Below, piece after piece: positions 8,715 to 17,043 of a stretch of 64,000 nt of DNA. A program made the translations under genes and the position numbers. Source of the DNA: Sphingomonas sp. AOB5 (GTDB lineage Bacteria; Pseudomonadota; Alphaproteobacteria; Sphingomonadales; Sphingomonadaceae). The notes under the pieces are model-generated. The model had not been told where the DNA came from. It ran no database searches and saw only the letters and a list, made by a program, of their open reading frames with translations. The DNA lies in contig NZ_JARNTV010000001.1 of assembly GCF_029433115.1 (NCBI RefSeq), positions 1 through 64,000 of the forward strand, read 5' to 3'. How positions within the stretch are numbered: the first letter of the stretch is position 1; each line of letters starts with the position of its first letter.

Positions 8715-8882
8715 GTGACCGACAAGCACCAGCGCTGGACACAAACGGACATCAACGATCTGCGGAGTGGTGTCGCTGGCGGCGTGGAAATCGAGGGCAT
8801 AGCCGAGGCGCTCGGGCGCACCGTCGAGGACACCCGTGCGATGGTCCTGCGCCTTCGTCTACGCATCGAAGGCCGCAGCTAG
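8715..8882 (+). CDS. Small helix-turn-helix-like protein
   Basis: 55 residues from GTG at 8715: MTDKHQRWTQTDINDLRSGV then a second helix pair (EIEGIAEALGRTVEDTRAMVLRLRLR). The pattern W-T-x-x-D-I-x-x-L-R followed by I-A-x-x-L-G-R-T resembles SANT/GcrA-type HTH motifs. Short proteins of this kind are common in sphingomonads. Possibly DNA-binding. No strong ribosome site is visible. Confidence 0.6.
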   Translation: MTDKHQRWTQTDINDLRSGVAGGVEIEGIAEALGRTVEDTRAMVLRLRLRIEGRS

Positions 8883-8962
8883 CGGTTTACAATCGCGGCG
8901 CGTCGGCGTTGATCGAGAAATAGTTCGCTTGCCGCCTTGTCGGCAGCACGCCTGGCCACGAC

Positions 8963-8980
8963 ATTGTGCAGTGCAGCAAT
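8963..8980. promoter_or_regulatory. TGCAGTGCAGCAA motif, candidate PhaR-type site
   Basis: ATTGTGCAGTGCAGCAAT lies about 55 bases before the esterase start. Nearly the same sequence precedes the paralogous esterase at 21384. TGC/GCA-rich sites of this form are bound by the PHB repressor PhaR in other alphaproteobacteria; binding here is inferred. Confidence 0.5.
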
Positions 8981-9035
8981 TCACTCCAGGATTGTACGCA
9001 CGTCAGGGCTTCCGCCGTGGCCAGGAGACCGCCGC

Positions 9036-10157
9036 GTGCGAAATCTGAACGATACCCTGAACCGCCTTTCCGCATTGCGAAGCAAGATCGCACCCGGTGC
9101 GACTGGGTGCGCCGGCGCAGATCGGCTCTCCGACCTCCCCGCGTTCGGCTCCAATCCGGGCGCGCTTCGAGGTCGCTTCTATGTTCCTCAGTCGCTAGGT
9201 TCGTCCGCGGCCCTCGTGGTCGTGCTCCACGGCTGCACCCAGAACGCCGCCGGCTACGACCACGGATCGGGCTGGTCCCAGCTCGCCGACGAACAGGGGT
9301 TCGCCCTGCTCTACCCGGAGCAACAGCGCAGCAATAATCCCAATCTCTGCTTCAACTGGTTCAATACGGGCGACACGCAGCGCGATTGCGGTGAGGCGCT
9401 GTCGATCCGTCAAATGGTCGCGGCGATGGTCGCGGAGCACGCAATCGATCCCGCCCGCATTTTCGTCACCGGACTTTCGGCGGGCGGCGCGATGACGTCG
9501 GTCATGCTCGCCACCTATCCCGACGTGTTTGCCGGTGGCGCGATCATCGCTGGCCTTCCCTATGGCACGGCCGCGTCGATTCCCGAGGCCTTCGATCGCA
9601 TGCGAGCGCATGGCGGGCCTCCGGCGGCAGCGCTTGGCGGGCTTGTAACCGGTGCATCACCACACAAGGGCCCATGGCCGAGAATCTCGGTGTGGCATGG
9701 CGACAGCGACGCGAGCGTGAGCCATGCGAATTCGGCGCTGATCGTCGAGCAATGGCGAGCCATTCACGGCATCGCGTGCGAGCGGACCGCCGTCGAGCAC
9801 GTCGACGGCCATCTTCGCAATGTCTGGCGCGATGCCCATGGGCGCGACGTGATCGAGGAATATTGCATCGGCGGCCTCGGCCACGGCACTCCGCTCAGCA
9901 CCTCGGGCGCCAATGCCTGCGGGGTCCCTGGGCCGTACATGCTCGAGGCCGGAATTTCCTCGACCCGGCGCACCGCAAGTTTCTGGGGTCTGGTCACGGC
10001 GCAAGCGGAAAGGCGACCGGAGCCGGCGCTGCCGCCAAGCCCGGGCATGGCCGTGCCCGCCAATCATCGCGAAGCGCAGTCTCGGCCCCAGAGGGCCTCC
10101 CGCCACGTTGAACGCATAATCGAAGATGCATTGCGCGCCGCGGGCCTGATGCGCTGA
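9036..10157 (+). CDS. PHB depolymerase family esterase (copy 1)
   Basis: 373 residues from GTG at 9036 behind AGGAG. Alpha/beta hydrolase of the Esterase_phd type. Seen: oxyanion-type HGCTQNAAGYD, nucleophile Ser148 in GLSAGGAM, acid in WHGDSD and His in GLGHGTPL. Such enzymes hydrolyse short-chain polyhydroxyalkanoates or related esters. No signal peptide, so an intracellular role is likelier. The C-terminus EDALRAAGLMR is shared with the copy at 21464, as is an upstream PhaR-like motif, suggesting duplicated genes under the same control. Confidence 0.88.
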   Translation: MRNLNDTLNRLSALRSKIAPGATGCAGADRLSDLPAFGSNPGALRGRFYVPQSLGSSAALVVVLHGCTQNAAGYDHGSGWSQLADEQGFALLYPEQQRSNNPNLCFNWFNTGDTQRDCGEALSIRQMVAAMVAEHAIDPARIFVTGLSAGGAMTSVMLATYPDVFAGGAIIAGLPYGTAASIPEAFDRMRAHGGPPAAALGGLVTGASPHKGPWPRISVWHGDSDASVSHANSALIVEQWRAIHGIACERTAVEHVDGHLRNVWRDAHGRDVIEEYCIGGLGHGTPLSTSGANACGVPGPYMLEAGISSTRRTASFWGLVTAQAERRPEPALPPSPGMAVPANHREAQSRPQRASRHVERIIEDALRAAGLMR

Positions 10158-10180
10158 GCGCCGCGGCGGAAGGAAATTCG

Positions 10181-11443
10181 TTGGAGCTTTCGCACCACTT
10201 GTACGTGCTGCTGCTCGCAGGGGGCGGCGTGCTGGTGCTGTTGACGGCGTGGTTGCCGATGCTGCTGCGCAGGGCACCGCTGTCGCTGCCGATCCTGTGC
10301 GTGGGCGCGGGTGCTACGCTGTTCGCGCTGCCCCCACTTCGACCCTTCGCGGTTCACCCGCTGCAATTCCCGATCCTGGTTGAGCGACTGAGCGAACTCG
10401 TCGTGATCATCTCGCTGATGGGCGCAGGTCTGAAGATCGACCGGATGATTGGGCTGCGTAGCTGGATGCTGACCTGGCGCTTGCTGGGGATCGCGATGCC
10501 AGTCACCATGGTGATCGTCGCGGGGCTGGCCTTGGGGCTGCTGGGACTTGGCCTGGCGGCGGCATTGCTGATCGCGGCGGTGCTCGCGCCGACCGACCCG
10601 GTGCTTGCGAGCGACGTCCAGGTGGGCGGTCCCGGCGAAGGGAAAGAGGACGAAGCGCGGTTCGCCCTGACGTCGGAAGCCGGTCTCAACGACGGCTTCG
10701 CATTCCCCTTCGTCCATCTTGCGATCGCTCTCAGTGCTGCATCGTTCGGGCGCGGCGATCTGCTCGCGTGGTTCGGGCACGACCTTCTGTGGAAGACACT
10801 CCTCGGGGCGGTCGGGGGCTACGCCATCGGACGCGGGCTCGGCTACTTGACTTTCCACCTGCCGACGCGGGCGAGCCTGTCTCGCACCGGCGACGGCTTC
10901 GTGGCGCTGGCGGTGACGCTGCTTGCCTATGGCGTGGTCGAGATATTGGGCGGGTTCGGCTTCCTGGCGGTCTTCGTGTCGGCGCTGGCGCTCCGCAACG
11001 CCAGTCGCGATCATGACTATCACGACCGGCTGCATGGGTTCGCCGAAGAGGCGGAGCGGCTGCTGATGATGCTGCTGTTGATCCTGTTCGGCGGCATTGT
11101 GGTCTTCGGGGGCCTGCTCGCTGCGTTCGACGCGTGGATGCTCGTGTTCGTCGCCGGCGTCCTGCTGGTGGCGCGCCCCGCCGCGGGCCTGCTCAGCCTG
11201 GTCGGATCGAAGCTGCCCTGGCGCGAGCAGCTGGTGATTTCCTTCTTCGGCATCCGCGGGATGGGCTCGATTTACTATCTCGCCTTCGCGCTCAATCACG
11301 CCTCCTTTGCGGAGCCTCAGCGGCTCTGGGCGATGGTGGGTGGCGTCGTGCTCGCCTCGATCCTGTTGCACGGCATCACCGTGACACCGGCGCTGCGGCT
11401 GCTTGATCGCTGGCAGCGACGCCGCGGCGAGATCCCGCGATAA
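10181..11443 (+). CDS. Cation/proton antiporter, CPA1 (NhaP-like)
   Basis: 420 residues, about 12 hydrophobic segments, inner membrane. The Na_H_exchanger core is recognisable: LIAAVLAPTDPVLASDVQVG (unwound helix with the TDP motif) and SEAGLNDGFAFPFVHLAIAL (the ND carboxylate helix). It would exchange Na+ or K+ for H+. Start is TTG at 10181 behind GGAAGGA, 23 bases after the esterase stop, so co-transcription is possible. Ion specificity cannot be read from the sequence. Confidence 0.88.
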   Translation: MELSHHLYVLLLAGGGVLVLLTAWLPMLLRRAPLSLPILCVGAGATLFALPPLRPFAVHPLQFPILVERLSELVVIISLMGAGLKIDRMIGLRSWMLTWRLLGIAMPVTMVIVAGLALGLLGLGLAAALLIAAVLAPTDPVLASDVQVGGPGEGKEDEARFALTSEAGLNDGFAFPFVHLAIALSAASFGRGDLLAWFGHDLLWKTLLGAVGGYAIGRGLGYLTFHLPTRASLSRTGDGFVALAVTLLAYGVVEILGGFGFLAVFVSALALRNASRDHDYHDRLHGFAEEAERLLMMLLLILFGGIVVFGGLLAAFDAWMLVFVAGVLLVARPAAGLLSLVGSKLPWREQLVISFFGIRGMGSIYYLAFALNHASFAEPQRLWAMVGGVVLASILLHGITVTPALRLLDRWQRRRGEIPR

Positions 11444-11511
11444 CTCGAGTGGTCTCCTCCGGCTGGGCCAACCGGCCACGGTGATTCCCTCCGGACTGTC
11501 TCACGACGGAG

Positions 11512-11685
11512 TTAAAGGCCGGATCGCAAAATCATCCGTGGCCTGATGATCGGCATGGGAGAAACGGCGACCTCGTCGAACCAGCTCGCATCGACGTTGA
11601 ACGGCTCCTGAGCGGTGCTGATCGGCGCCCGCGCCTCGGCGGTCTGGGCCGTTGCCGAATTCATGCCGGGCGGAGCGCCGACCAT
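11512..11685 (-). CDS. Small hypothetical protein
   Basis: 57 residues (MVGAPPGMNSATAQTAEARA ... SPMPIIRPRMILRSGL), divergent from the histidine kinase gene. Its composition is protein-like but no family is recognised and no strong ribosome site is visible. An internal ATG gives a 50-residue version. Confidence 0.35.
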   Translation of the reverse strand: MVGAPPGMNSATAQTAEARAPISTAQEPFNVDASWFDEVAVSPMPIIRPRMILRSGL

Positions 11686-11795
11686 GCTATGGTGTAGCCG
11701 TGAGTCGATATGGCCGAGATATGAACGGCTCGCGACTATCCGGAATAGCTTTCATTCCCGAGAGCTTGCCGGTTTTCCCCGGAAGGGGGAATTCC

Positions 11796-12821
11796 ATGAA
11801 CCCGACAGCTCATCCCGACGTCGCGCACAATCTGGCGTTGGCGATCCTAGCCTCCTCCGACGCGCCTGCGCTTTTGCTCGACGGCAACCTCGCCGTCATC
11901 GCCGCCAGCGACACCTTCTACCGCGCCTTCGCGCTCGAGCCGCAAGACGTGGCCGGACGCCCCCTGTTCGACCTCGGCGCAGGCGAGTGGGACGTACCGC
12001 AGCTCCGCTCGCTGCTCGGCGTCGCCCTTGCGGATCTCGCCAGGATCGACGCCTATGAGATGGATCTCAAAGGCGATGCCGCGCCGCGCCGGCTCGTCCT
12101 CAACGCCCGGAAGCTCGACTATGGCGCTGCCCAGCAGGTCCGCCTACTCCTGACGATCTGCGACGTCACCGAGGCGCGGCTCAGTGCCAAGCTCAAGGAC
12201 GATCTGCTGCGCGAGAAGGCGATCCTGCTTCAGGAACTCCAACATCGCGTCGCCAACAGCCTGCAGATCATCGCCAGCGTGCTCATGCAGAGTGCGCGAC
12301 GGGTGCAGTCCGAGGAGGTGCGCAGCCACCTCCACGATGCCCACCATCGGGTCATGTCGATTGCCACCCTCCAGCAGCAACTCGCCGCGTCGAGACTGGG
12401 CGATGTGGAGCTTCGCGGATATTTCTCACAACTCTGCGAGAGCCTCGGTGCATCGATGATCCATGATCATGATCAGATCGCGATCGCGGTCACTGCCGAT
12501 CGCAGCAGCGTGAACGCGGACGTTTCGGTCAGCCTCGGACTGATCGTCACCGAACTGGTGATCAACGCGCTCAAGCATGCCTTCCCAGGCGAACGCAGCG
12601 GCAAGATCCTCGTCGATTATCATGCGCATGGGCCGGACTGGACCCTGTCGGTCAGCGACGATGGCGTTGGCACGCCGGAAGCGTTGGCGGCGGCCAGGCC
12701 AGGCCTCGGCACCAGCATCGTCGAGGCGCTCGCCAACCAGCTTGATGCCACGGTCGAGACGGAGGGCGGATATCCCGGCACGACGGTCTCGGTCAGCCAT
12801 ACGGAATTGTCGGACGCCTGA
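11796..12821 (+). CDS. PAS-domain sensor histidine kinase, HisKA_2/HWE-like
   Basis: 341 residues from ATG at 11796 behind GGAAGGGGGA. Residues ~20-130 form a PAS domain (APALLLDGNLAVIAASDTFY). The phospho-acceptor region LLQELQHRVANSLQIIASVL has His150. The ATPase domain shows N-box VTELVINALKHAF and G-boxes DDGVG and GLGTSIVEALANQL. It is soluble, with no membrane helix. Kinases of this class feed the PhyR/EcfG general stress pathway in alphaproteobacteria; this fits the EcfG-like promoters nearby but is inference. No receiver gene is adjacent. Confidence 0.88.
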   Translation: MNPTAHPDVAHNLALAILASSDAPALLLDGNLAVIAASDTFYRAFALEPQDVAGRPLFDLGAGEWDVPQLRSLLGVALADLARIDAYEMDLKGDAAPRRLVLNARKLDYGAAQQVRLLLTICDVTEARLSAKLKDDLLREKAILLQELQHRVANSLQIIASVLMQSARRVQSEEVRSHLHDAHHRVMSIATLQQQLAASRLGDVELRGYFSQLCESLGASMIHDHDQIAIAVTADRSSVNADVSVSLGLIVTELVINALKHAFPGERSGKILVDYHAHGPDWTLSVSDDGVGTPEALAAARPGLGTSIVEALANQLDATVETEGGYPGTTVSVSHTELSDA

Positions 12822-13135
12822 AGCGGGAGCCGAACCGCGCCATCGCGTCGGCATCCCAATTGCAGCGACCTTCTTGACCGGTGGGGCATTGCGGCCCGCC
12901 CATGTGAGGCCCTTTAGCACCCGACCTCGTCAGGATAATATTGGCACGTTGAGAATTCTATATGTTCAATTGAGATAAATATAAGAGAGTCTTATATTAA
13001 ATGGTTTCACGACTGATGAAACTAAGACTTTTAATAGCCGAAAACATTTATATTTTCGACCTAGTTTGTTTTCCGCAACATAACTTACCGACGTTCGTTC
13101 TATCCACGACCTTATATGAGGTCAGGAGAACAATC
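12822..13135. other. AT-rich intergenic stretch with a stress promoter
   Basis: 12940-13100 is clearly AT-richer than its surroundings. No gene is supported. It ends in an EcfG-like promoter at 13075-13100 for the following gene. The low GC may mark foreign DNA or a regulatory region. Confidence 0.55.
13075..13100 (+). promoter_or_regulatory. EcfG-like promoter (GCAAC-N16-CGTTC)
   Basis: -35-like GCAAC at 13075-13079 and -10-like CGTTC at 13096-13100, one mismatch to GGAAC-N16-CGTT. It lies 35 bases before the glycine-zipper gene start. Confidence 0.6.
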
Positions 13136-13696
13136 ATGAGAAATGTGTTTTGGACGGCCGCCATATTGGCGGTCGCGGCGCCGGCTGTGCCCTCGTTGGC
13201 GCAGTCCGATGAGGCTCGCAGCGAACAACGCCAGGACGTCCGCGCGGCCGACCGGCAGTATCGCGAGGATATGCGCGATGCGGACAACCCGCGTGAGGTT
13301 CGACAGGCTCGGCGCGAGTATGCGCGCAATCTGGCGCAAGCCGATCGCCACGCGCGGCAGGCGAATCGCGGCTGGCGCGGATACGGCAACTATGATTGGG
13401 ATCGTCGTGAGCCCGGCAGGGATGGCTATGATGCCGGGCGCTATTATCGCAGCGGCAGCTACTATCGGGCCCGCACGCTAACCGCCGACGACCGCGTCTA
13501 CCGCGGCCAGAACGGGCGTTATTATTGCCGCCGTCCGGACGGGACCACTGGGCTGATCATCGGCGCGGCCGCCGGCGGGCTACTCGGCAACACCATCGCG
13601 CGCGGCGACAGCCAGGTCCTCGCAACCCTTGTTGGTGTCGCCGCCGGCGGCGTTGCAGGTCGGGCGATCGAACGCGGTAATGTCCGCTGCCGATAG
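13136..13696 (+). CDS. Exported glycine-zipper 2TM-domain protein
   Basis: 186 residues from ATG at 13136 behind AGGAG. The signal peptide ends in PSLAQ (residues 1-22). A charged helical stretch follows (ARSEQRQDVRAADRQYREDMRDAD), then a Tyr/Arg/Gly-rich part and a C-terminal glycine zipper GLIIGAAAGGLLGNTIARGD...LVGVAAGGVAGRAIERG. Such proteins insert in or support the envelope. A strong EcfG-like promoter precedes it, suggesting an envelope stress role. Confidence 0.78.
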   Translation: MRNVFWTAAILAVAAPAVPSLAQSDEARSEQRQDVRAADRQYREDMRDADNPREVRQARREYARNLAQADRHARQANRGWRGYGNYDWDRREPGRDGYDAGRYYRSGSYYRARTLTADDRVYRGQNGRYYCRRPDGTTGLIIGAAAGGLLGNTIARGDSQVLATLVGVAAGGVAGRAIERGNVRCR

Positions 13697-13708
13697 AGCA
13701 AGCAGCGA

Positions 13709-13730
13709 GAGCGGCGGGAAACCGCCGCTC
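13709..13730 (+). terminator. Perfect hairpin after glycine-zipper gene
   Basis: GAGCGGCGG-GAAA-CCGCCGCTC, a nine-base-pair stem with a GAAA loop, starts 13 bases after the stop. No T-run follows, so termination efficiency is uncertain. Confidence 0.6.
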
Positions 13731-13798
13731 TGGAGATTGCGTTCTAGTCCATCTCTAATCGCCCCCGTGCGCCGCGAGCGGGGACGTGGGAATTATAT

Positions 13799-13933
13799 AT
13801 CGAGCTGCACCTCTTCATCACCTACATTCTTACAAGCGCTATCGCATTACTCGTCGGCGTATGCGTTTGGACGCTTGCGAATAATGCGCTCGTGCGCCGG
13901 GCCGCGCGAAAGCGACGGGAGCGAACGTCATGA
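13799..13933 (+). pseudogene. Small membrane protein with no canonical start (ATC), paralogue of 6469-6636
   Basis: A 44-codon frame reads ELHLFITYILTSAIALLVGV then a basic tail RRAARKRRERTS. It aligns end to end with MELRLIIAYSMMLVLTLLLA...RRRVRKE at 6469-6636, but the codon where ATG is expected is ATC. GGA lies about eight bases upstream. No in-frame ATG or GTG exists nearby. Either a decayed gene or a rare ATC start. Confidence 0.45.
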
Positions 13934-14123
13934 CCGGCAACCGGGCACGATCGGTCGCCGCCGATCCAGCCTCAGTTTCTGACACCCCCGATCCGAGCAT
14001 CCGACGCTTACGCTCGTCGCTGGAGCAGGTCGCGATAGCCGCCCCGCGCCAGCGTCGGTGCCTCGCGTACCAGGCGGCGAACGCGGGAGCGAAGCGAATT
14101 CGCGCGGTCGTCCAGTCGAGCAG

Positions 14124-14580
14124 GATCCGCTCCTTGCCTCGCTCTCCGTCCTTCCGGTCCCCGGCGACCTGGTGGCGATGACGATATCCCCGCTTCTGGG
14201 AATCGCGACCGGACCGGCGGCGCTGAAGTTCAGATTCGCTCGCGCGTCGGTGTCCGACAAGATGATCGATTTTCCGGGGGCTTGGCTCTGCGCCCGGCAA
14301 AGAAGCGCGCTGCGGCCGCCGAAGGCGCAATGATGGTGCCTGGAGCGATCGCACTGGTTCGCCGCGATGGCGATCTGGCCTTGCCGGTGATCGTCATGGC
14401 GGGAGAGGGCGACCTCGTCACGCATGCGCCGAAGCACGCTGAACGGCTTGCCCGTGAGTTGCGGTGCCGAGCTGCGCATAGTGCCGCATCAGGGGCACTT
14501 CGTGCATTATGCCGTTCCCGAAGAGGTTGTGGCTTCCATTTCCGCGTTGACCACAGGACCGGCAGAAAGCGCTAATAAAG
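14124..14580 (+). pseudogene. Frameshifted alpha/beta hydrolase remnant
   Basis: Three frames join into the C-terminal half of an alpha/beta hydrolase. The first reads VLPVPGDLVAMTISPLLG..KMIDFPG, the second LALRPAKKRAAAAEGAMMVPGAIAL..LPVIVMAGEGDLVTHAPKHAERLAREL, and the third GAELRIVPHQGHFVHYAVPEEVVASI. Shifts fall near 14277 and 14455. The catalytic His (GHFVHY) and acid (EGD) survive, but the N-terminal half with the nucleophile is absent. Family similarity is recalled, not searched. Confidence 0.65.
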
Positions 14581-14787
14581 GGAAGGGCTCGCGAGGCCGT
14601 TCATCTAGCGTTTCCCCTCGCGCCGACTGGGCAGTGAGCGACCGTGATCGAGCGGATGCGGAAAGCTCCAGTGCAGGGTTCCATGACCCGAGCAGTCGAG
14701 CACGATCGAACGACTGCTTTCAGGAATGAACTGGCCTGGTCGGAACGACCGCAATGGGGCGCAATGCGGACACGCCGTGTGCAAGTA

Positions 14788-14814
14788 GGAACACGTCTCC
14801 ACAGGCGAGGGTTA
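14788..14814 (+). promoter_or_regulatory. Weak EcfG-like promoter, longer spacer
   Basis: GGAAC at 14788-14792 followed by GGTTA after 17 bases, one more than at most other sites here. It lies about 45 bases before the amber-interrupted repeat gene. Confidence 0.35.
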
Positions 14815-14856
14815 CGATGAAGGCGCCTCAAGGCGCTTACATCAAGGAGACTCAAT

Positions 14857-15090
14857 ATGGCCGGCGGTAGTGAATTGTAGCCCAAGGACTCTCGCAACGT
14901 GACTGGTACTGCACATACGCCGGACGGTCGCTGGAGTGGTGATGGGCCCGAATCCGGCCATGGCGGTGAGCTCGAACCGAAGGACTCCCGCAATGTAACC
15001 GGAACTGCCACGACGGAAGATGGTCGGTGGACCGGTGCGGCCGTACGTCCTGAGGAAGGCCCGCAAATCCCCGAACGGAAGCAACCATAG
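14857..15090 (+). pseudogene. Two-repeat small protein interrupted by an in-frame TAG
   Basis: ATG at 14857 has AAGGAG at good spacing and reads MAGGSEL, then TAG (14878-14880), then PKDSRNVTGTAHTPDGRWSG and a second unit LEPKDSRNVTGTATTEDGRWTG, ending at 15090. In the second repeat the equivalent codon is GAA (Glu), so TAG looks like a point change from GAG or AAG-type sense. A GTG at 14899 could start a shortened 63-residue product. Pseudogene, restart or readthrough cannot be decided from sequence. Confidence 0.55.
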
Positions 15091-15102
15091 TTGCGTATCG
15101 CG

Positions 15103-15363
15103 CTACGCCTTCAGAGCGACTTCCGCGGCAAGCGCCAATTTGTATATGGCGTCGCCAGCGTCCCGGATCACGGCAGCACGGTGAGCTGCGCTGTCACACA
15201 ATCTTGAGGTTAATGCCGTCGGCGCAACATCTTCCATAATTGTGCCCGCCAAGGTGAGCAGGCGATCGACGAGGTCATCTCGGTCTTCCATGGCTGTCAC
15301 GAAGCGCGACATGCCGTGAGAAGTCGAGACGCAGCTTTGTAACTGGAGCGGAATTCTGAGCAT
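15103..15363 (-). CDS. Small hypothetical helical protein after recombinase
   Basis: Up to 86 residues. The conserved-looking part is MEDRDDLVDRLLTLAGTIME ... AHRAAVIRDAGDAIYKLALAAEVAL, predicted helical. It starts 18 bases after the recombinase stop on the same strand. The exact start is uncertain (15363, 15312 or 15291; no clear ribosome site). Function unknown. Confidence 0.5.
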   Translation of the reverse strand: MLRIPLQLQSCVSTSHGMSRFVTAMEDRDDLVDRLLTLAGTIMEDVAPTALTSRLCDSAAHRAAVIRDAGDAIYKLALAAEVALKA

Positions 15364-15381
15364 GCCGGCAAGCGCACGGTG

Positions 15382-17043
15382 TCAGAACCCCATCTCAACT
15401 CGCTGTCCCGCCCATTCCAGTGGTAAGCTCGCCCATCGCATCAACTGGGTCCGGGTCAGGCCTTCGGGCTGACGGCCTTCGACGATCGCCGAAACAATAT
15501 CGGGCGCGAGATATCCGATCCTGAGCAGATCGGCGGCATGCTCGCGACCGTAGCCGATCTCGGCAGCCAGTTCCTCAAACTCTGCCGCGCCACTGGTCGC
15601 CAGCACTTCACGCGCAGCCATGGCTTGAGCGACAAGCTTTATCAGCGCCGGATTTTTCCGGGTCGCCGTTCCAGTTTCCACCGTCGGGATCACCAGCCGG
15701 AGCTGCTTGCCCGATCGCACGCAAGCGATTGGGAGGATGATATCGACTGGAGCATCACCGAGCAGGTCATCGACCGACCCGAATTTGCAGCGTACAGTCA
15801 TGGCGTCGGTGGCGAGTTCAATCCGCTCAACACAGTCGACGATCAGCTGCCGCTGGTCGCGGGGAGTCCCGTTGGCGAGCCGATCGGCGGCGGCACGAAC
15901 CACCGCCTGCATTCGCTCGATATCGACCGCAGCCGGTGCGCCAGATTCTAGAACGGCGCGTTCTGCGGCGGTCAGTTCATTGGCGACGGATGCCAGGATG
16001 CGCTTTTCGATGTCCGCCGCGCTGACGCGCCACTTCGGTTCGGCGTCCCTGACCTGCGACGCATAATAGCGATACCGCCGCCCGCCCCTATTGGTGTTGC
16101 TGGGAGACATCCGGCGCCCATGCCCATCCCAAAGCAGCCCAGCGAGCAAGCTGGGGTCGGGGGCACCATGTCCCAGCACGCGTTCAACCTTACCCTTTGC
16201 CAGCTGATCCACCGCGGCTGCAAAGATATCGGCGTCGACGATGCCATCATGCTGCCCGGGATAGACACGGCCCTTGTGCGCGATTTCGCCGACATAGATC
16301 CGGTTCTGCAACATCTGGTATAGCGCGCCGCGCCCGATGGGTTTTCCACCACGCATGATGCCGTTGCTGCCGGTCCAGCGCTTGCTGGTCACGCCATGGG
16401 CATCGAGTTCGATGAGAAGCGCGGTCCCGGAAGCCAGCTCGACATAGCGCCGGAAGATAAGACGGACCGTCTCGGCCTCGACTTCGTTCACGACCAGCCG
16501 GCGATCGACGATGTCGTAGCCGAGCGGCGGGTTGCCGCCCATCCACATGCCCTTGGCCTTGGACGCGGCGATCTTGTCGCGGATGCGCTCACTGGTCACC
16601 TCCCGTTCGAACTGGGCGAAGGAAAGGAGCACGTTGAGCGTCAGCCGCCCCATGCTCGTGGTGGTGTTGAACGCCTGCGTGACCGACACGAAGCTGGCCT
16701 GTTTCGCATCGAGGACCTCCACGATCTTGGCGAAATCGGCGAGGCTGCGGGTCAGGCGGTCGACCTTATAGACGACGATGACATCGACCTTGCCGGCTTC
16801 GACCTCAGCAAGCAGGCGTTTTAGCCCCGGCCGCTCCATATTGCCGCCGGAAAAGCCGCCGTCCTCGTAGATGCCGGGCGCCTGCACCCAACCCTCGTGC
16901 CGCTGGCTTAGAATATAGGCAGCGCATGCCTCGCGCTGGGCGTCGAGGCTGTTGAAGTCCTGCTCCAACCCCTCCTCGGTCGATTTGCGGGTATAGATTG
17001 CGCAGCGGAATGTGCGGCCGGTGACATCACGCGGATCACGCAT
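15382..17043 (-). CDS. Large serine recombinase
   Basis: 553 residues. The N-terminal resolvase domain has CAIYTRKSTEEG with nucleophile Ser21, and YKVDRLTRSLADF and FAQFEREVTSERIRDKIAASKAKG typical of large serine recombinases. The Recombinase domain follows (~residues 160-290). The usual zinc-ribbon cysteines are missing: the region reads LLWDGHGRRMSPSNTNRGGRRYRYYAS. It overlaps the DUF2924 gene by eight bases, forming the common DUF3489-DUF2924-recombinase operon. It could catalyse site-specific insertion or excision of this cassette. Confidence 0.9.
   Translation of the reverse strand: MRDPRDVTGRTFRCAIYTRKSTEEGLEQDFNSLDAQREACAAYILSQRHEGWVQAPGIYEDGGFSGGNMERPGLKRLLAEVEAGKVDVIVVYKVDRLTRSLADFAKIVEVLDAKQASFVSVTQAFNTTTSMGRLTLNVLLSFAQFEREVTSERIRDKIAASKAKGMWMGGNPPLGYDIVDRRLVVNEVEAETVRLIFRRYVELASGTALLIELDAHGVTSKRWTGSNGIMRGGKPIGRGALYQMLQNRIYVGEIAHKGRVYPGQHDGIVDADIFAAAVDQLAKGKVERVLGHGAPDPSLLAGLLWDGHGRRMSPSNTNRGGRRYRYYASQVRDAEPKWRVSAADIEKRILASVANELTAAERAVLESGAPAAVDIERMQAVVRAAADRLANGTPRDQRQLIVDCVERIELATDAMTVRCKFGSVDDLLGDAPVDIILPIACVRSGKQLRLVIPTVETGTATRKNPALIKLVAQAMAAREVLATSGAAEFEELAAEIGYGREHAADLLRIGYLAPDIVSAIVEGRQPEGLTRTQLMRWASLPLEWAGQRVEMGF

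Noticed and set aside
8464..8718. 84-residue plus-strand frame
   Set aside because: No convincing ribosome site and unusual Cys/Trp-rich composition; treated as non-coding.
10064..11479. 471-residue minus-strand frame
   Set aside because: Opposite the antiporter and esterase end; no recognisable domain and biased to Gln/His/Arg.
14605..14802. 65-residue minus-strand frame
   Set aside because: No ribosome site, no family, and it lies in a decayed patch.
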